A stretch of 64,000 bases of DNA, taken from positions 11,284,001-11,348,000 of the forward strand of contig OZ316898.1 in assembly GCA_973895155.1 (NCBI GenBank). Direction: 5' to 3'. The notes below the pieces were generated by a model. That model did not search any database. It was not told the origin of the DNA and saw only the letters and a program-made list of their open reading frames with translations. This stretch comes from Marsupella aquatica. Lineage: Eukaryota; Marchantiophyta. Shown here piece after piece: positions 10,753 to 29,700 of the stretch (position 1 is its first letter; each line of letters opens with the position of its first letter). A program made the position numbers and the translations under genes.

Positions 10753-11422
10753 TTACTGTAACTTATCTCCTGCAAAGCGATTCACCAAATTTGTGATAGC
10801 CTTGCCTTTTGGCAATAGAACATTGATTCTCCTGGCTTTCTTGGCTGGCTGTGGTGATGGAGAGAACTTTGTGAAGCTATCCAAAAGATACAAATCAAAA
10901 TCTTCTGTGGGTACCGGCTTCCTCACAGAGAGACATGCACTGACCCAATCAAAGCTGACGAACTTCACTCTCCCACTAGTAAAACTCCACAGTCCCCCAT
11001 TCATACTTTGCCAAAATCGTCTGCCAATTCTTGGCAATCACATGAGTCGTCATTGAACTAAATCGGTAACAAATTGAACCTCCACACTGGACAAATCGTC
11101 GCTTCAATAAATCAAATTGGCCTGGGCTGAATTCATCAGGAATCAGTAGTGCATACATGCCCTCGAATGTGTCTCGAGTCTTGGCAAGTGCACGAGCCAG
11201 TGCATCCATCTCAGCTTTGACGTCTGTCTCTATGTTTGGCTCCAGCTTAGTGCAATTTGCCGCCATCTCAGCATTTGCCTCCATTTGAGTGGTCGCCTCA
11301 ATTGCAATCTCCTGAATGGACTCAATGTCTGCAACCAATGACTCTATGGCTGCCGCAGACTCCACCTCTGCCAACACATCAATCTCTGCATTTGAAGTCT
11401 TCTCTGCCATCGCTACCAGCAA
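10753..11422 (-). pseudogene. captured or decayed BRCT-domain segment
   Basis: The minus-strand frame begins MAEKTSNAEIDVLAEVESAA, is Ala/Glu-rich for about 85 residues, and then enters a BRCT-like fold: FEGMYALLIPDEF, LLKRRFVQCGGSICYRFSS and MTTHVIAKNWQTIL. The first frame ends at a stop near 10976. An overlapping frame continues with VKFVSFDWVSACLSVRKPVP and TEDFDLYLL, the typical last BRCT helix with its conserved Trp, then a basic PAKKARR stretch. The frame change near 10985 is a frameshift or a missed intron. BRCT domains bind phosphopeptides or DNA ends in repair proteins; the parent protein is not identified. Its place inside the element suggests capture, but a transposon-borne accessory gene is possible. 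Confidence 0.6.
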
Positions 11423-12234
11423 GCAAGAAAGCCTTACAAAAGATGAGAAATGAACAATGAGGTGCCTTGCACAGTTGCCCCCGCCACTTTGAGAAGGGGC
11501 GTTGTGATCGATTTATGCTACAAATTAGGAAATTGCTCCAAAAGAGACAAAGTATGAAAACAGACAAAATGTCCCACCATTCTCGCTCCATCACAAAATC
11601 GAGTTGGTGCCTTGAGCAAACATTGGGAACTTGGGAGGCTTTGGCTATGGACAGAAGGCAAACCAAAGAGCTGCAACAGGAGGGGTAAGTGAAGAAACTT
11701 AAGTCAAATAGAAACAGACTGTCAATCGTTAGCTCACTCATGTTAAGGTTACTTGATTGAGACTAATGCCTCCGTGAATTGCTTTGTTGCAGCAAGGATC
11801 AAAGGCCTTGAGGTCCTTGTCGTTGGCTCCTCACGCGTTTGACTTCCTCCTTCCTGGCTCAGAACATCAACTAAGAGTGCAGGACGAAAATGGGTCAGTG
11901 CACGACAACTCATTCTTGTGTAAAGTTTCAATTCTATTGAATCATACTCATTGACTGTCGACCCTGCCACTTTTTACATTCATTTCTCTTCATGGTCGAC
12001 AGCCAACAATCGATAGTCGATAGTATATGACCAACTCCAGCGATCACAGGAGAAAATCAGTTGGGGTAACTTTCCTACATGGATGGAAAAAGTTGAGCGC
12101 TCTAGACCTTAAGTATCCACAAGAAGTCAGCCAGGTCGGTTAGGTGACAGACGTTAAAACCTCCATTAAATCATGGATACCATCCATAGGAGAATCAAAA
12201 GGAATGAGCGATTTGGAAAGGGCAAGGGAGATAC

Positions 12235-12373
12235 CGTAAACAATCTTCTTATCAGACGCAGGATCTCGGCCTCTCTCAAAAAATTCTGCGAGTCCGCCAC
12301 TCATAGGCCGAACTGTTGTACGAGTGTGCGCTGAGGCCACCACAGGTTGCAGCAAGGTCCTAAAAGCCTGCAT
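12235..12373 (-). pseudogene. captured exon 1 of mitochondrial ribosomal protein uL29m (L47)
   Basis: The frame encodes an Arg/Ser/Thr-rich, acid-free leader (MQAFRTLLQPVVASAHTRTT) suited to mitochondrial import, then the conserved block GLAEFFERGRDPASDKKIVY. This matches the EEFFE...DKPVVYGR start of plant L47/uL29m as I recall it. The similarity stops after KKIVYG, exactly at a GT donor (GTATCT at 12229-12234). The following exons, which would encode the WKASELRLKSW-type core, are not present nearby. The Met at 12373 and the donor are intact, so this looks like a copied first exon with its 5' flank. It lies inside the Tigger-like element, antisense to the transposase. Confidence 0.76.
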
Positions 12374-12937
12374 TGTGTCCTTAACTCCCGTTTGATCTAT
12401 CTCCTGTCAAGCAATGGCAAGCTAACACATTCTCTAGCAGGGCTCTCCCTAACAGAATTGTTGTCCGTCCGGCAACAGGAGAAATTGCAACGGAGACGGT
12501 AGGAAATCGGGCGAGGTAAAAGACCCTAATTTTGTGAAGTTGCTTGTTTGACCATTGAAATCAGGAGTCCCGATTGCTATAGAGAGGTTCAAGTGACCTG
12601 CAGGAGCCAAATTGGTGTAGACATTATAGTACCGTCAAATTCAATATCACTGCACTGAAGTGTTTGTAAAAGCTCAGATGTCTGTGGTGAACTTTGACAA
12701 AGTGCTTAAACCACAATTGCCACGATAAAGGCCCCTGGCTCTTCTTCTATGGTCGCAACCAGGGTCGACCATTCCCATCTTTCATTTCATGCCTTTGTTG
12801 ATTTCTTCGTTGTAGGAAGCCAGGGTTAAAAGTGTTATGTGAAGGAGGTTGCTACCCCTGGCATTGACAGACCGTATTTCATTGACAGACCGTATTCATT
12901 GACAGACCATATTTTCCTTTGCAGGAATTAGAGAGCT

Positions 12938-14929
12938 ATGGCAAGACATCCTCGTGAGACAGCTAATGAGAAGCGACGGACTTACTCTCTTAAGTTCAAG
13001 CTGGACGTGATTTGGGAATACAACCCCAACATCAAAGGGCAAGGCTTTGTGGCACTCAGCAAAAAATTTGGAGTGCCCCGGTCTGCTTTGAGAGGGTGGT
13101 ATGAGAAGAGGGCAGAGTTGCAAGCCTCTCTTAAGGACGATAAGATCTTAACCCGGAAATCACGCCGGTTAAGGGGAGGTGGACGGAGACCATTGCTGCC
13201 CGGAATGGAGGAGGAGCTCCACACTTGGATCCTGGCACGAAATGAGAAGGGATTGAGGGTGAAGGACATGTACATTGCCAAGATGGCCTTGAAGATTGCA
13301 GAGAGGATGGCTGCCAGCACAACAAATGAGGAGCTTGCGACATTTAAAGCGTCAACAGGTTGGTTGGATAGGTTCAAGAAGCGACACAACCTGGTGTCAA
13401 TGAGACACACAACAGATCACAAGCTACCAGAGAATGTTGTTGATTTGTCATTCAAGAGTGCCAAGAATTGATTGACACTAACAAAATTAAGCCCAAAAAC
13501 ACTATCAACATGTATCAGGTTCCGAGGTACTATGAGACTGAGCCAAAGTCAACTATTGCTACTAGAGGCATTCGGACGGTGATGATGAGAAAGGTGGTAC
13601 CAGCCATAAACGATTCACCATAGCTTTTTCCATCACAGGAGAAGGCAAGCATTTGAAACCACACATCCTCATCTCAAAGAGGAAGAATAAACCTGAAGTC
13701 CCGTTGGGCGTGTTTGTCGATGTGAACCAGACAGGTATTTTTTTCAATATCTATTATCTTGCAAACTAAGCTTCTCTTTTGTAATTTTCATGACTTTTTT
13801 AGGGTTGCCAGTAAACAAACTCTATTCTAATTATTGACCGTGGGTTTTATACTATGCAGGTATGTGGAATGAACATATATGTTGGGAACACTTCAATGAA
13901 ACAGTGATGAAGCGAGGTGAGACCCAATTCTACCGGGAGCCCACTCTATACATCATTGACGCATATGGTCCCCACTTGAAGTGGCCCAAGGCACATGCAA
14001 AGGTACTGGAGGACTACAATGTGTTTGTGCGGATTGTGCTAGCGAATTTGACCTCCCTCTTGCAGCCTCTTGATGTTGCAGTGAACCGGAGCTATCAGGC
14101 AGATTATGCAACACAATATGACACTTACATTGCAGATGCCTTAATTGATCCAAATTTGCAGACAACTGCAGAAAACCCTAAAGTTTCGGCTGCCAAGATG
14201 GTGGCAGAATGGGCACTTTCATGGATTGGAAATTGTGAAAAACAGGACGTGGCAAATGCATTTAGGGTAAGGTGGAGAAGTTTTGACATTATTTGTATGT
14301 ACAAACATTTTATGTGACTGGAAACATTTGGCAAATATTTTCTAGTGAATCCTAATTAAGTTGATGCTTCTTGTGTTGTCAGGTTTGTGGCTTGGTGCCC
14401 AACTCACAATTTGCAGTGGAAAACCTACATCTGCCACTAAGAGCTTTGTATGCAGCAGAACTTGGACTTGGCTGAATGGAATGAACTGTATGGGCATGTA
14501 CTTCACGAGAGTGAAGAATTGCGTCCCACTCTTGTCATCGAGCCGCCTACATGGTTTTGTCCTGAAGAGGATTACTCTTTGTTCAAATGTCTTCTTCGTT
14601 GCAAGGGTATACACGGAAGTGATGTGGACGAATACCTTGACACCTATGTCATGAAGCTGGTGGTGCACATGTCAATGTGTCCTGATCTAGATGACATTTT
14701 TGATGATGACGCTGCAGCTGACATGGTAAGTGGAGAAATGGTGGCAGGTACCTTGGCAGTGTTTGCAGCTTCAAACTTGGAGGAGTGGGAGATTGAGCTC
14801 ACGGAAGTGAACCTTGACAACAAGATCATCCAAAATTTTGTGTACAAGGTGGAGGATCCTGTCAAGCGAGTTCATTTAGCACGAACAGGGAATTACTTTT
14901 GTGCTCAGCTGAATGAAGGATTGATGTAG
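12938..14929 (+). pseudogene. CENP-B/Tigger-like (pogo superfamily) transposase, frameshifted
   Basis: The first segment (12938-13471) carries a psq-type helix-turn-helix (RRTYSLKFKLDVIWEY, residues 13-28; FGVPRSALRGWYEK) and a CENP-B-type DNA-binding domain (residues about 75-150, ending GWLDRFKKRHNLVS). A one-base loss near 13445 moves the frame to INMYQVPRYYETEPKSTIAT. The family has MDQ or MDET here, and the first catalytic Asp is Tyr (TAT, 13513-13515). A second shift near 13592 leads to TSHKRFTIAFSITGEGKHLK. After a GT-AG intron (13735-13860) come LYIIDAYGPHLK (second Asp, 13958-13960) and NLTSLLQPLDVAVNRSY (third Asp, 14072-14074). Another intron (about 14270-14382) and a shift near 14445 lead to an acidic C-terminal part ending at 14929. 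The enzyme cannot be active. It belongs to the surrounding TIR element. Confidence 0.87.
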
Positions 14930-15459
14930 GGCATGCACATCATCCTTGTTGGGTGACAACCTTCTTGGGCATGTGTTCCTTGTGTCACTATGAGAGTTAT
15001 GAGATCGATATTGGACTGGTTCTTCAATGAGAGTAAAACTTTGTAACTCTCATAGGTACACAAGGTGAACTTGTCCAAGCATTTTGACTTCATTTTGTGT
15101 GTTCATGATGCTTCTATACAAAAATGTTTCTCTTTTGAGGCAATTGAACACTTGTGTTTATGTTTTAAATTATGTTGTTCACAATAGTGACCTTTTGGGA
15201 CTACAAATATGTCATAATTAAATATGTTTTACATAATTATATGTTTACCAAGTGATAATGTTGATTTGGTAAATTTTTTGCATGGTTTGTAAGGTCTTAT
15301 TTTGTGCTACAAATAAATTTGTTCTAGACTACCCATGACTTGTTGCATTTCAGTGTTTAAAGTAGCTACATTTTCCCAATTTAACACTTATCTCTAACAC
15401 ATTGGTTGTATCCTATAATTCCAGCTTATACCCCAAATTCATATAATGCCTAAATTCAA
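14930..15459. other. 3' part of the transposon, AT-rich, no gene
   Basis: Sequence between the transposase remnant and the subterminal repeats. Nothing coding was recognised. Confidence 0.45.
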
Positions 15460-15600
15460 ACACAACGCCACAATTCGAACACAACGCCACAATTCGAACA
15501 CAACGCCACACGCTAAAAAATCATAACTAGAGTCTCAAAACTCGAACACAACGCCCTGGGCTCACTATTCGAATATAGCGCCCCTTGGCCCACTATTCGA
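15460..15600. repeat. subterminal repeats of the Tigger-like element
   Basis: Four to five copies of TTCGAACACAACGCC-like units, two of them separated by ACAATTCG, precede the right TIR, with variants reading ATTCGAATATAGCGCC. The left end carries related ACACAACG and GTGTTCG motifs (9368-9450). Such arrays often serve as transposase binding sites, which is an inference here. Confidence 0.75.
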
Positions 15601-15636
15601 ATATAGCGCCCGGGCGCTGTGTTCGGGGGAAGACGG
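15597..15636 (-). repeat. right terminal inverted repeat of the Tigger-like element
   Basis: Inverted partner of 9284-9323. The outer 32 bases are identical and TA follows at 15637-15638. Confidence 0.9.
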
Positions 15637-15638
15637 TA

Positions 15639-17398
15639 GTTTGTAGTTTATGTGAGACAACATGTGTTATTCATAGTTTGATAGAAGTGAATCTAAAAGA
15701 TCTTGTAGTACACCAAATTGCAACTTTCTTACTTAATCGACCAAAAGATGCATATTTTTGCCCATTGGACCTTTGGGCCACCAAAGATACCATTTCATGT
15801 TAGATGTTCTTCTAATGCAATGTGCACTCCTTACAACTTGAGAATGTCATTGTAAAATGCAACATTGTATACATTGACAACAACGCATACACGGACTGTG
15901 ATGTCAAATAAACCATTTGCCATGAGATTGCAACATGACACAAAGCATCATTGTTAACACTTGTAACACTGACAACAATGTCTACATAGAACACTATGTC
16001 AAATGAACCAAGCATTGTGCAATCACAACACAATATGGAGCACTGCAGTTAGATTTGTACGTGTATGGACATCAATGTATACAAAAAGTATTATACATAG
16101 TTAGAGAACTTATGGTTTAGGGTAAACTGGAGCTTAGGCACGTAAAATCAGAATTGATATATGTATATCTTGAGCCGAATATAGTATTGACAATGATTTG
16201 GTGTACGACCCACCAGATCATTGACATGACATAGAACTTTTGCACGTTTCGGTCATTTAACACAATGTTTTTTTGATGCACATGCTTTGCAATGTCAACT
16301 CGCACCTCAAGGTTGTGAGTGGTTCCACTCCCCTAAAGTGTTAGTACAGTTTTTCTAGAGGGAGCATGTTAGGCATGGAGGACAATGAGTTGATGCATTT
16401 ATGGACAATGCGACAATGCAATTTGTATACACTGAGACAATGTCTTCATAAGCAAGCTACGAGGTTGGGGGAGCTAAGGTGCTTGCAAGCTCCAGTGCGG
16501 TTGTCAACTATTTCCACTGTATCTTGAATACTACAGCCAAAATGTATTCTAGAAAGCTGCAAGGCGGGTGCTCAAAGGTGCAGGCGTGCTGTGATGCCAC
16601 TACAAGCTCCTTTATTTATATTTTGAATAAAATAGCCATATTGTATTCAACCAGACTAGGAAGCCCCATGCTTCATTGGTGTCAAGGTCAGGGTACGGGC
16701 ATTTGCGTGATCCATGCACTGCATAATTATCGTAGAGGTTATTACATAGGCCCAACCATGGGATCCTATGGCTACTCAGTGAGCCTCATCTCTGTGATGA
16801 ACCTTTCACAAGAACATTGTTGTACAGAGTACTAGGCCCAGAGGTTCACTCGGAGTGAATCTGAAAGTTAGCTCCACCTGATAAGTTAGCTCCACCTGAT
16901 AACAATATGCAATTTTTGGTAGGTTAAATGAGAAGGTTAGATTTGGAGGTCCTTAAGTAGATCTCTCTTTGAAACCCACATTGTTAGTGTTCATTGAGAA
17001 TGAAAACAACTACTTTATTGTGCACAGGCAAAGGTTATTACCTACACGAGGTTGCCAATTAGGAAAGAAAAAACTTATCCCGTTGTTCACTTTGGAGAGA
17101 CAATGAGTTATACCCCCCATTAGTGATCATTACTCTTGCCAATCCAAGGCGTAATCATAAATATTATACTTTCTTTATGAAGCACCAAACTAATACATGT
17201 GTGGCACGTTTGACCCCCGTGCAGGTCCCGGTAAAAGGGGAAAGAATCCATGACTGCTAAAAACACTGCAGCCATTGTTCACTCCAATGCTCTCATTACT
17301 TGATTACCAATTACTACAGGTTGCATTAAAGAAAGAAAGAAGAGTAATGACATGTGGACAAAACAACTAACTCCTCCCTCACAGAAACTAACAACTAC
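15639..17398. other. intergenic, no gene recognised
   Basis: AT-rich sequence with no coding similarity. A weak repeat of about 96 bp is visible around 15866-16015 (ACAACAAYG...ATGTCAAAT...AACCA). Confidence 0.4.
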
Positions 17399-17400
17399 AG

Positions 17401-17648
17401 TACTTTTACACACGCACAAATTCCATCCAAATTCCTTCCTTCATGAAGAGTCCGAATTCCGAAACTCCCGATTCCAACCTACAGTCCAAGTGTCCAAGCG
17501 AATTCTGAAATAATATAATACAAGTACTTTTACACACGCACAAATTCCATCCAAATTCCTTCCTTCATGAAGAGTCCGAATTCCGAAACTCCCGATTCCA
17601 ACCTACAGTCCAAGTGTCCAAGCGAATTCTGAAATAATATAATACAAA
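17401..17648. repeat. 124-bp near-perfect tandem duplication
   Basis: TACTTTTACACACGCACAAA at 17401 recurs at 17525, and the whole unit down to AATAATATAATACAA is repeated almost base for base. It lies upstream of the NDR kinase leader and appears recent. Confidence 0.93.
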
Positions 17649-17699
17649 ATCAAATTAAAATATACTTAAAATATTACAGTATAATGAAACTATTGCTAT

Positions 17700-19103
17700 T
17701 ATAACTTGTGCGGACTGCGGAGACCTAACAAGACGCCCTTCTCCAGTCGTCGTTGTAGTAGGCCAGAGACAGTCAGACAGAGAACAGGGTCCCACCGGGG
17801 TTCGATCGTGCCACCGATTGCTGCAGAAGTACTGTACTTCTCTACTGCTCGCTCTCACTGCCCTCCTTCCCCAGTCCCTACCTCTCTGGAGTCCCGGGCC
17901 AGGCCGCAGCCCCTGCAAAGCCCTACCCTACCCTACCCTATTCTACCCTACCCACCCCTTTCCCATCCTTTCCCTTCGCCTCCCCCGCCCCCGCCCCTAT
18001 CCTGTGTCCCTGCCCTTCTCTGGACTGACCACCGGGCCTGCGCGAGCACATGGAGCAAGACGGCTGCCGCTGCCTCGCGCCCTGAGTGAGTGTCTCTGTA
18101 GCTCTGTTGTTGTTGTTGAGACGTCCACCTTCTTCTCTCCTTCCCTCCCTTTCGCTGCGCTTTGGTTTTGGGCTTTCGTCTCAGGCATGAATGTTGTTCG
18201 CTCCACCGTCTGTCTTCTCGGCTTCCCTGTGCAGCTTCGGCTCGGCTCCCAGGCTTGTTGTTGCTCTGCTCCACCTTCTTCTCTCCTTCCTTTCCTTTCG
18301 ATTCCTTTCCTTTCGTGTGCAGCTTTGATTGCATCCTAAGTGAGTTCCTTCGTCTTCGCCGCTCGCTGCTGGTCGCCTGTGTATCGAGGCGCGTGTGTGT
18401 GTGTGTGAGTGTGTGTGTAAGTGGATCCATCTGGCCGAGGGAGGGAAGGAGGGCCGTGTTGTGTATGGGCGGAAGGTATGTCTGGTCCATGCCTGTGATT
18501 CGGTGTGCGTGGGTATGTGAGTGGATCCATCTGGCGGTGTCCGAGTTATTGCTGCGTTGAGTGCAAAGCTCGGCCGTGTGGTGGAGTGCGGGTGTATGGT
18601 GCTGCGGCTGTCCGACGGAGAGGTGTTCTCGTCTGTTGAGTGGTAGTGGTAGTGTAGGTCGTGCGATGATGGCGCGCCTCCGTTTACTTTCGCTGGTACC
18701 TCGGGGGCTGCTCTTCATGTCGGTGTTGTTCCCTTGACCTTGCAGAGAGAGGAGGCGAAGGAAGGGAGACAGGAGCGAGCGAGCGAACTATCGAAAGGAT
18801 CGATCGGGCGATTGTTAGAGCCGTTCCGATGTGGTTCGAGACCCGCGGCTTTGTTTCGTTTCGATCGATCGGGTTCTTTGATTCATTCGTTGTGGCTATG
18901 TTGGTTGGTTGATCGAGTCACTTTGCGGCAAGCTTGTAGCACGCGCGGACAGGCTTCCCGTGTATCTGCCACCTTTCACCGTGGGCAGGGGTAGTTTTTA
19001 TCTCGTCGGTGGTAGAAAGTGCTTGTTGCTGTCGCGTCGGGCGGGGAAGACGTGAAAGAGGGGAGGGGAGGGGAAGGGACGGGAGAGGATCGTAGAGCGA
19101 GAG
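17700..19103 (+). promoter_or_regulatory. GC- and pyrimidine-rich 5' flank and probable leader of the NDR kinase gene
   Basis: Composition changes sharply from AT-rich to GC/CT-rich. It holds a CCCTA-type run (17921-17955), a GT microsatellite (18393-18420) and G/A-rich leader sequence just before the ATG at 19104. Long open frames here are low-complexity by-products. The exact transcription start and any leader intron cannot be fixed from sequence alone. Confidence 0.5.
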
Positions 19104-26734
<7,631 letters not shown>

Positions 26735-29700
26735 GAATGTAGGATGTAGAGCACTTTTGTCAACATTGGTTTAGCTATTGAAGACCGAAGGGAGCAAAGC
26801 TTGTATACTAGAGGAAACTGCATCTTCTGTATGTAGTTTTAAGTGTTGGAGGCTGCCGGTGTTATTAATGTTTGGAAATGGTCCAGCTCAGTTACTGGAT
26901 GTATAGATTGCCCCCATATGTTTTTGTAGAATTCTAGCTGGAATTAGTCACTCCTGTCATTGAATAGTGCCATGTGCGATGGAATAGGACTATTCACAAG
27001 GGAGTTCCCGCCCTTGCTTTGGAAGCTACCAGGAACTGGGAACAAAATCTTATAGGTACTCGGTGAAGCAAAGCCTGGTTTAAAGGTGTAATGTGCTCAA
27101 TTAGTTTGTACACTCTTGCTAATTTCTACGCTTGCAGTGGTTGTAGCACCAGGCAAGTAGTTCGCCATGTAGAACGAAGATCAGAGATTGATACAAGAAT
27201 AATGGTGACGGTGTTCAAGTGAGCAGTTTGAAGAGAGGTTGGTTAGTTTTGGGGGTATACCTTGAGGAACAGGAAAGGATTACAAGTGAGAAATTGACAG
27301 TATAATATTGCGATGCACAATAGAATGTCAATGCGAGTTTTAACTTGTTGATGTACGGCTATTTTCTGTGGACTGTAAAACTTGTTGTTTTCGTTTGAGC
27401 TAGCTTGTTACCAGATTTAAAGCCATGCAGGCCCAGGTTTTCGTGGGCTGTGACAACTGTCCCGTGGTCTTTTCGAGGCTGTTCTCGATTTGAAAAGGAT
27501 TGTAGGAATGTACTAATTTCAATACACTAGCGCTTCCTCCCATTGGCTGGGTAACCTCCATGTGTGGTCCATTAAGCTCTTTTCACATCTGGAGAGCATG
27601 TGATTCTCTTGACTGGAGCTCCAGATTCGATGACAATTTTTCATTACTAGCGAGATTTGGGATTAGCGAAAGTCTGTTTCAAGGGCTTTTCGGTAGAATC
27701 ATCAAAGTCAAGTCCTCGTGGTGTATGCCCTGTGTAGTCTCTGCTCTTGAAATGTGCAGAATTGCACTGCTTGTCAAGCCCACCGAGTCAGTCGTGGATG
27801 GAAGTCTTGAACTCGTTGATTACTGAGAGGGTACCTGCGGCTGAACTACTCACTGAGAAAGTATCCTCTGCAGGTGCGAAGATGAGTTTTCAGGTGGTTT
27901 GAGAGAATGGTCCACGGAGTCACTTTACCACAGTATAGCTTGTCAGCCAACTGGGGACATTGTTTCGTATTTTTGTACGGTGCCTGCGTGAATCCTAGCA
28001 TTGACACATGCTTTCATCGAAATGCTGTATTCTACAAATTGCAACCCTGAAGCAAAATTTACCAAGTGATTTTGTAATCAATGCAAGTTGATGGAGAGCA
28101 ATGGTTCTTCGGCTACTACGAGCATGGTAGTGGAGTTTTCAGCTATCCTCCCTAACAAAACCCAATGTATACATATCGCGAAACTGTGCCTCTGGGCCGC
28201 ACAACAGTGTCCTCTGGTTGTCAACCAGAAATTAACGGAGATGCGCAGAGAATGGCAAGGTTGCAAGGTTGGCCAAAACCTGTAACCACTTCTGTGACAG
28301 GTTTTGCGCAAGACTGGGTGTACAAAAACTACCGTGTAAGTTTTTCGAAAACTCTGGGTGGGGCATGGTCCTGTAGTCATTTTGAAGCTATATCACACTG
28401 GAGGTTCATGTCTGAAGTGTGTTTTATCCGTGTTCGGATTGCTGTTTGTTCCTTCTCTGGCCCTGATTGACATCCCTTCTGTTCTGCAGGCAGTTTGTAA
28501 ATCTCTTCGCGAAGACGGGAGACGCGGCAGTGGAAGTTGCCGGGAATATAGTGAAAAGGATACGCTGTTAGCACAATACCTTTTTGAATTCATGTAAAAA
28601 CGAGCTGCTATCCTTGTGAAAGCAGTCAGAGCTACATTAAAGTCAGTCACTTCAGGACTCATGCGTGCCTGGTGAATGTGGACGACCACTTCAGTAGACT
28701 GTAAAGAAGACGTATTTTAGAGCTACAAAAGAGAAGATTCTGGAAGGGAAGTTCCTCTCGCCTATTGATGTGTCGTCGAACACTTTCCAAGCTTAGAGAA
28801 TTAACAATTTGCAATACATAGCCAACTTAGAGAATTTTTACTGTCTGAAACTACTGTAGGATACACTCGAGGTCTCGAAAATATTTTCGTATGGTCTCCA
28901 TGCGTACAGCAGTTCCGTATTGGTGTTTTCATCTAAGTGGAAGCTAATGGTAATTGGGAAGTGTAGCCGCGGTCCTCCTCCTGCAAGGGTTCTCAACGTG
29001 GGCCAACCTCCAGCTGAAATCAACGCTGAAATTTGCAGAAATTTGCAGACGTCTGTAGATTTGCGAACTACAGATACACATCGGTCCACTCGCGACTGTG
29101 GCTTTTTTTAATTAGAATTATTCGGAGTTTCTAAACGTAAACTATTCTGTTTTGTGGTATTTTTCAATGCTTTCTGTGCGCCTGGTCATATCTGATTCAT
29201 TTGGATATTGATCACTCTTTCCATTTCTGTCTCGGGTTTTTGATGGGATAGGGTTCACTGGGCTTCCAGTCTGTGGTGTGGGCAAGTCAGGAATATTGGT
29301 AAGATTGTGGATCTTGAGTTGGCTCGCCAGTATGATTCAGACAATCTTGACCTGCTCAGATCTTCATGGCATGTACTTGCTACACAGAAAGGCAGTTAAG
29401 AGGTCCAGCAATTGTTGTCTATTGAATAATTGTCATCATTTTCCCCTAGGCACCCATTCTATTCAAATTCTCCCTCTTAGCTTTTCTCGAGCAGTTATCA
29501 GTGTGTTTAGGTTCATGGAGTCGGGAAGTTGACGTGAAATTCAGTGTCCTTGCACAACAAATCGCACACAAGTGATGCCTCAGCTATTGCCTGCGAGGAA
29601 GATGTTCTTAAGAACCTCAGTGTTGCAAATTCTTGCAATGGGTACTTTTATACTGCCCTGTAACCTTCATACAAACTGAAACCCACATTTTGTGTGTCCA

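Larger units (their letters stand above)
9284..15636. mobile_element. Pogo/Tigger-like DNA transposon with captured host gene fragments (6353 bp)
   Basis: The ends are inverted repeats. The left reads CCGTCTTCCCCCGAACACAG then CGCCCGGGCGCT, and the right end reads the same on the other strand (15605-15636): 32 identical bases, then partial similarity to about 40. Both ends are flanked by TA (9282-9283 and 15637-15638), the target duplication of Tc1/mariner/pogo elements. Inside are a decayed CENP-B/Tigger-type transposase (+, 12938-14929) and, on the minus strand, pieces of HPPD (9455-9840), a BRCT protein (10753-11422), a mitochondrial uL29/L47 gene (exon 1, 12235-12373) and possible coiled-coil exons. 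Transposase type and target duplication agree. The captured pieces make this a Pack-type element. The TIRs are better preserved than the transposase, which suggests movement in trans by a relative. Confidence 0.88.

Noticed and set aside
17921-17955. CCCTACCCTACCC run taken as an interstitial telomere
   Set aside because: The unit is CCCTA, not the plant telomere CCCTAAA, and lies in pyrimidine-rich leader DNA.
17948-18718. 256-codon minus-strand open frame, rich in Arg, His, Thr and Gly
   Set aside because: It is antisense to the pyrimidine-rich leader of the NDR gene and low in complexity. Its length follows from base composition.
18834-18846. GGTTCGAGACC taken as a tRNA B box
   Set aside because: No matching A box, acceptor stem or cloverleaf could be folded around it.
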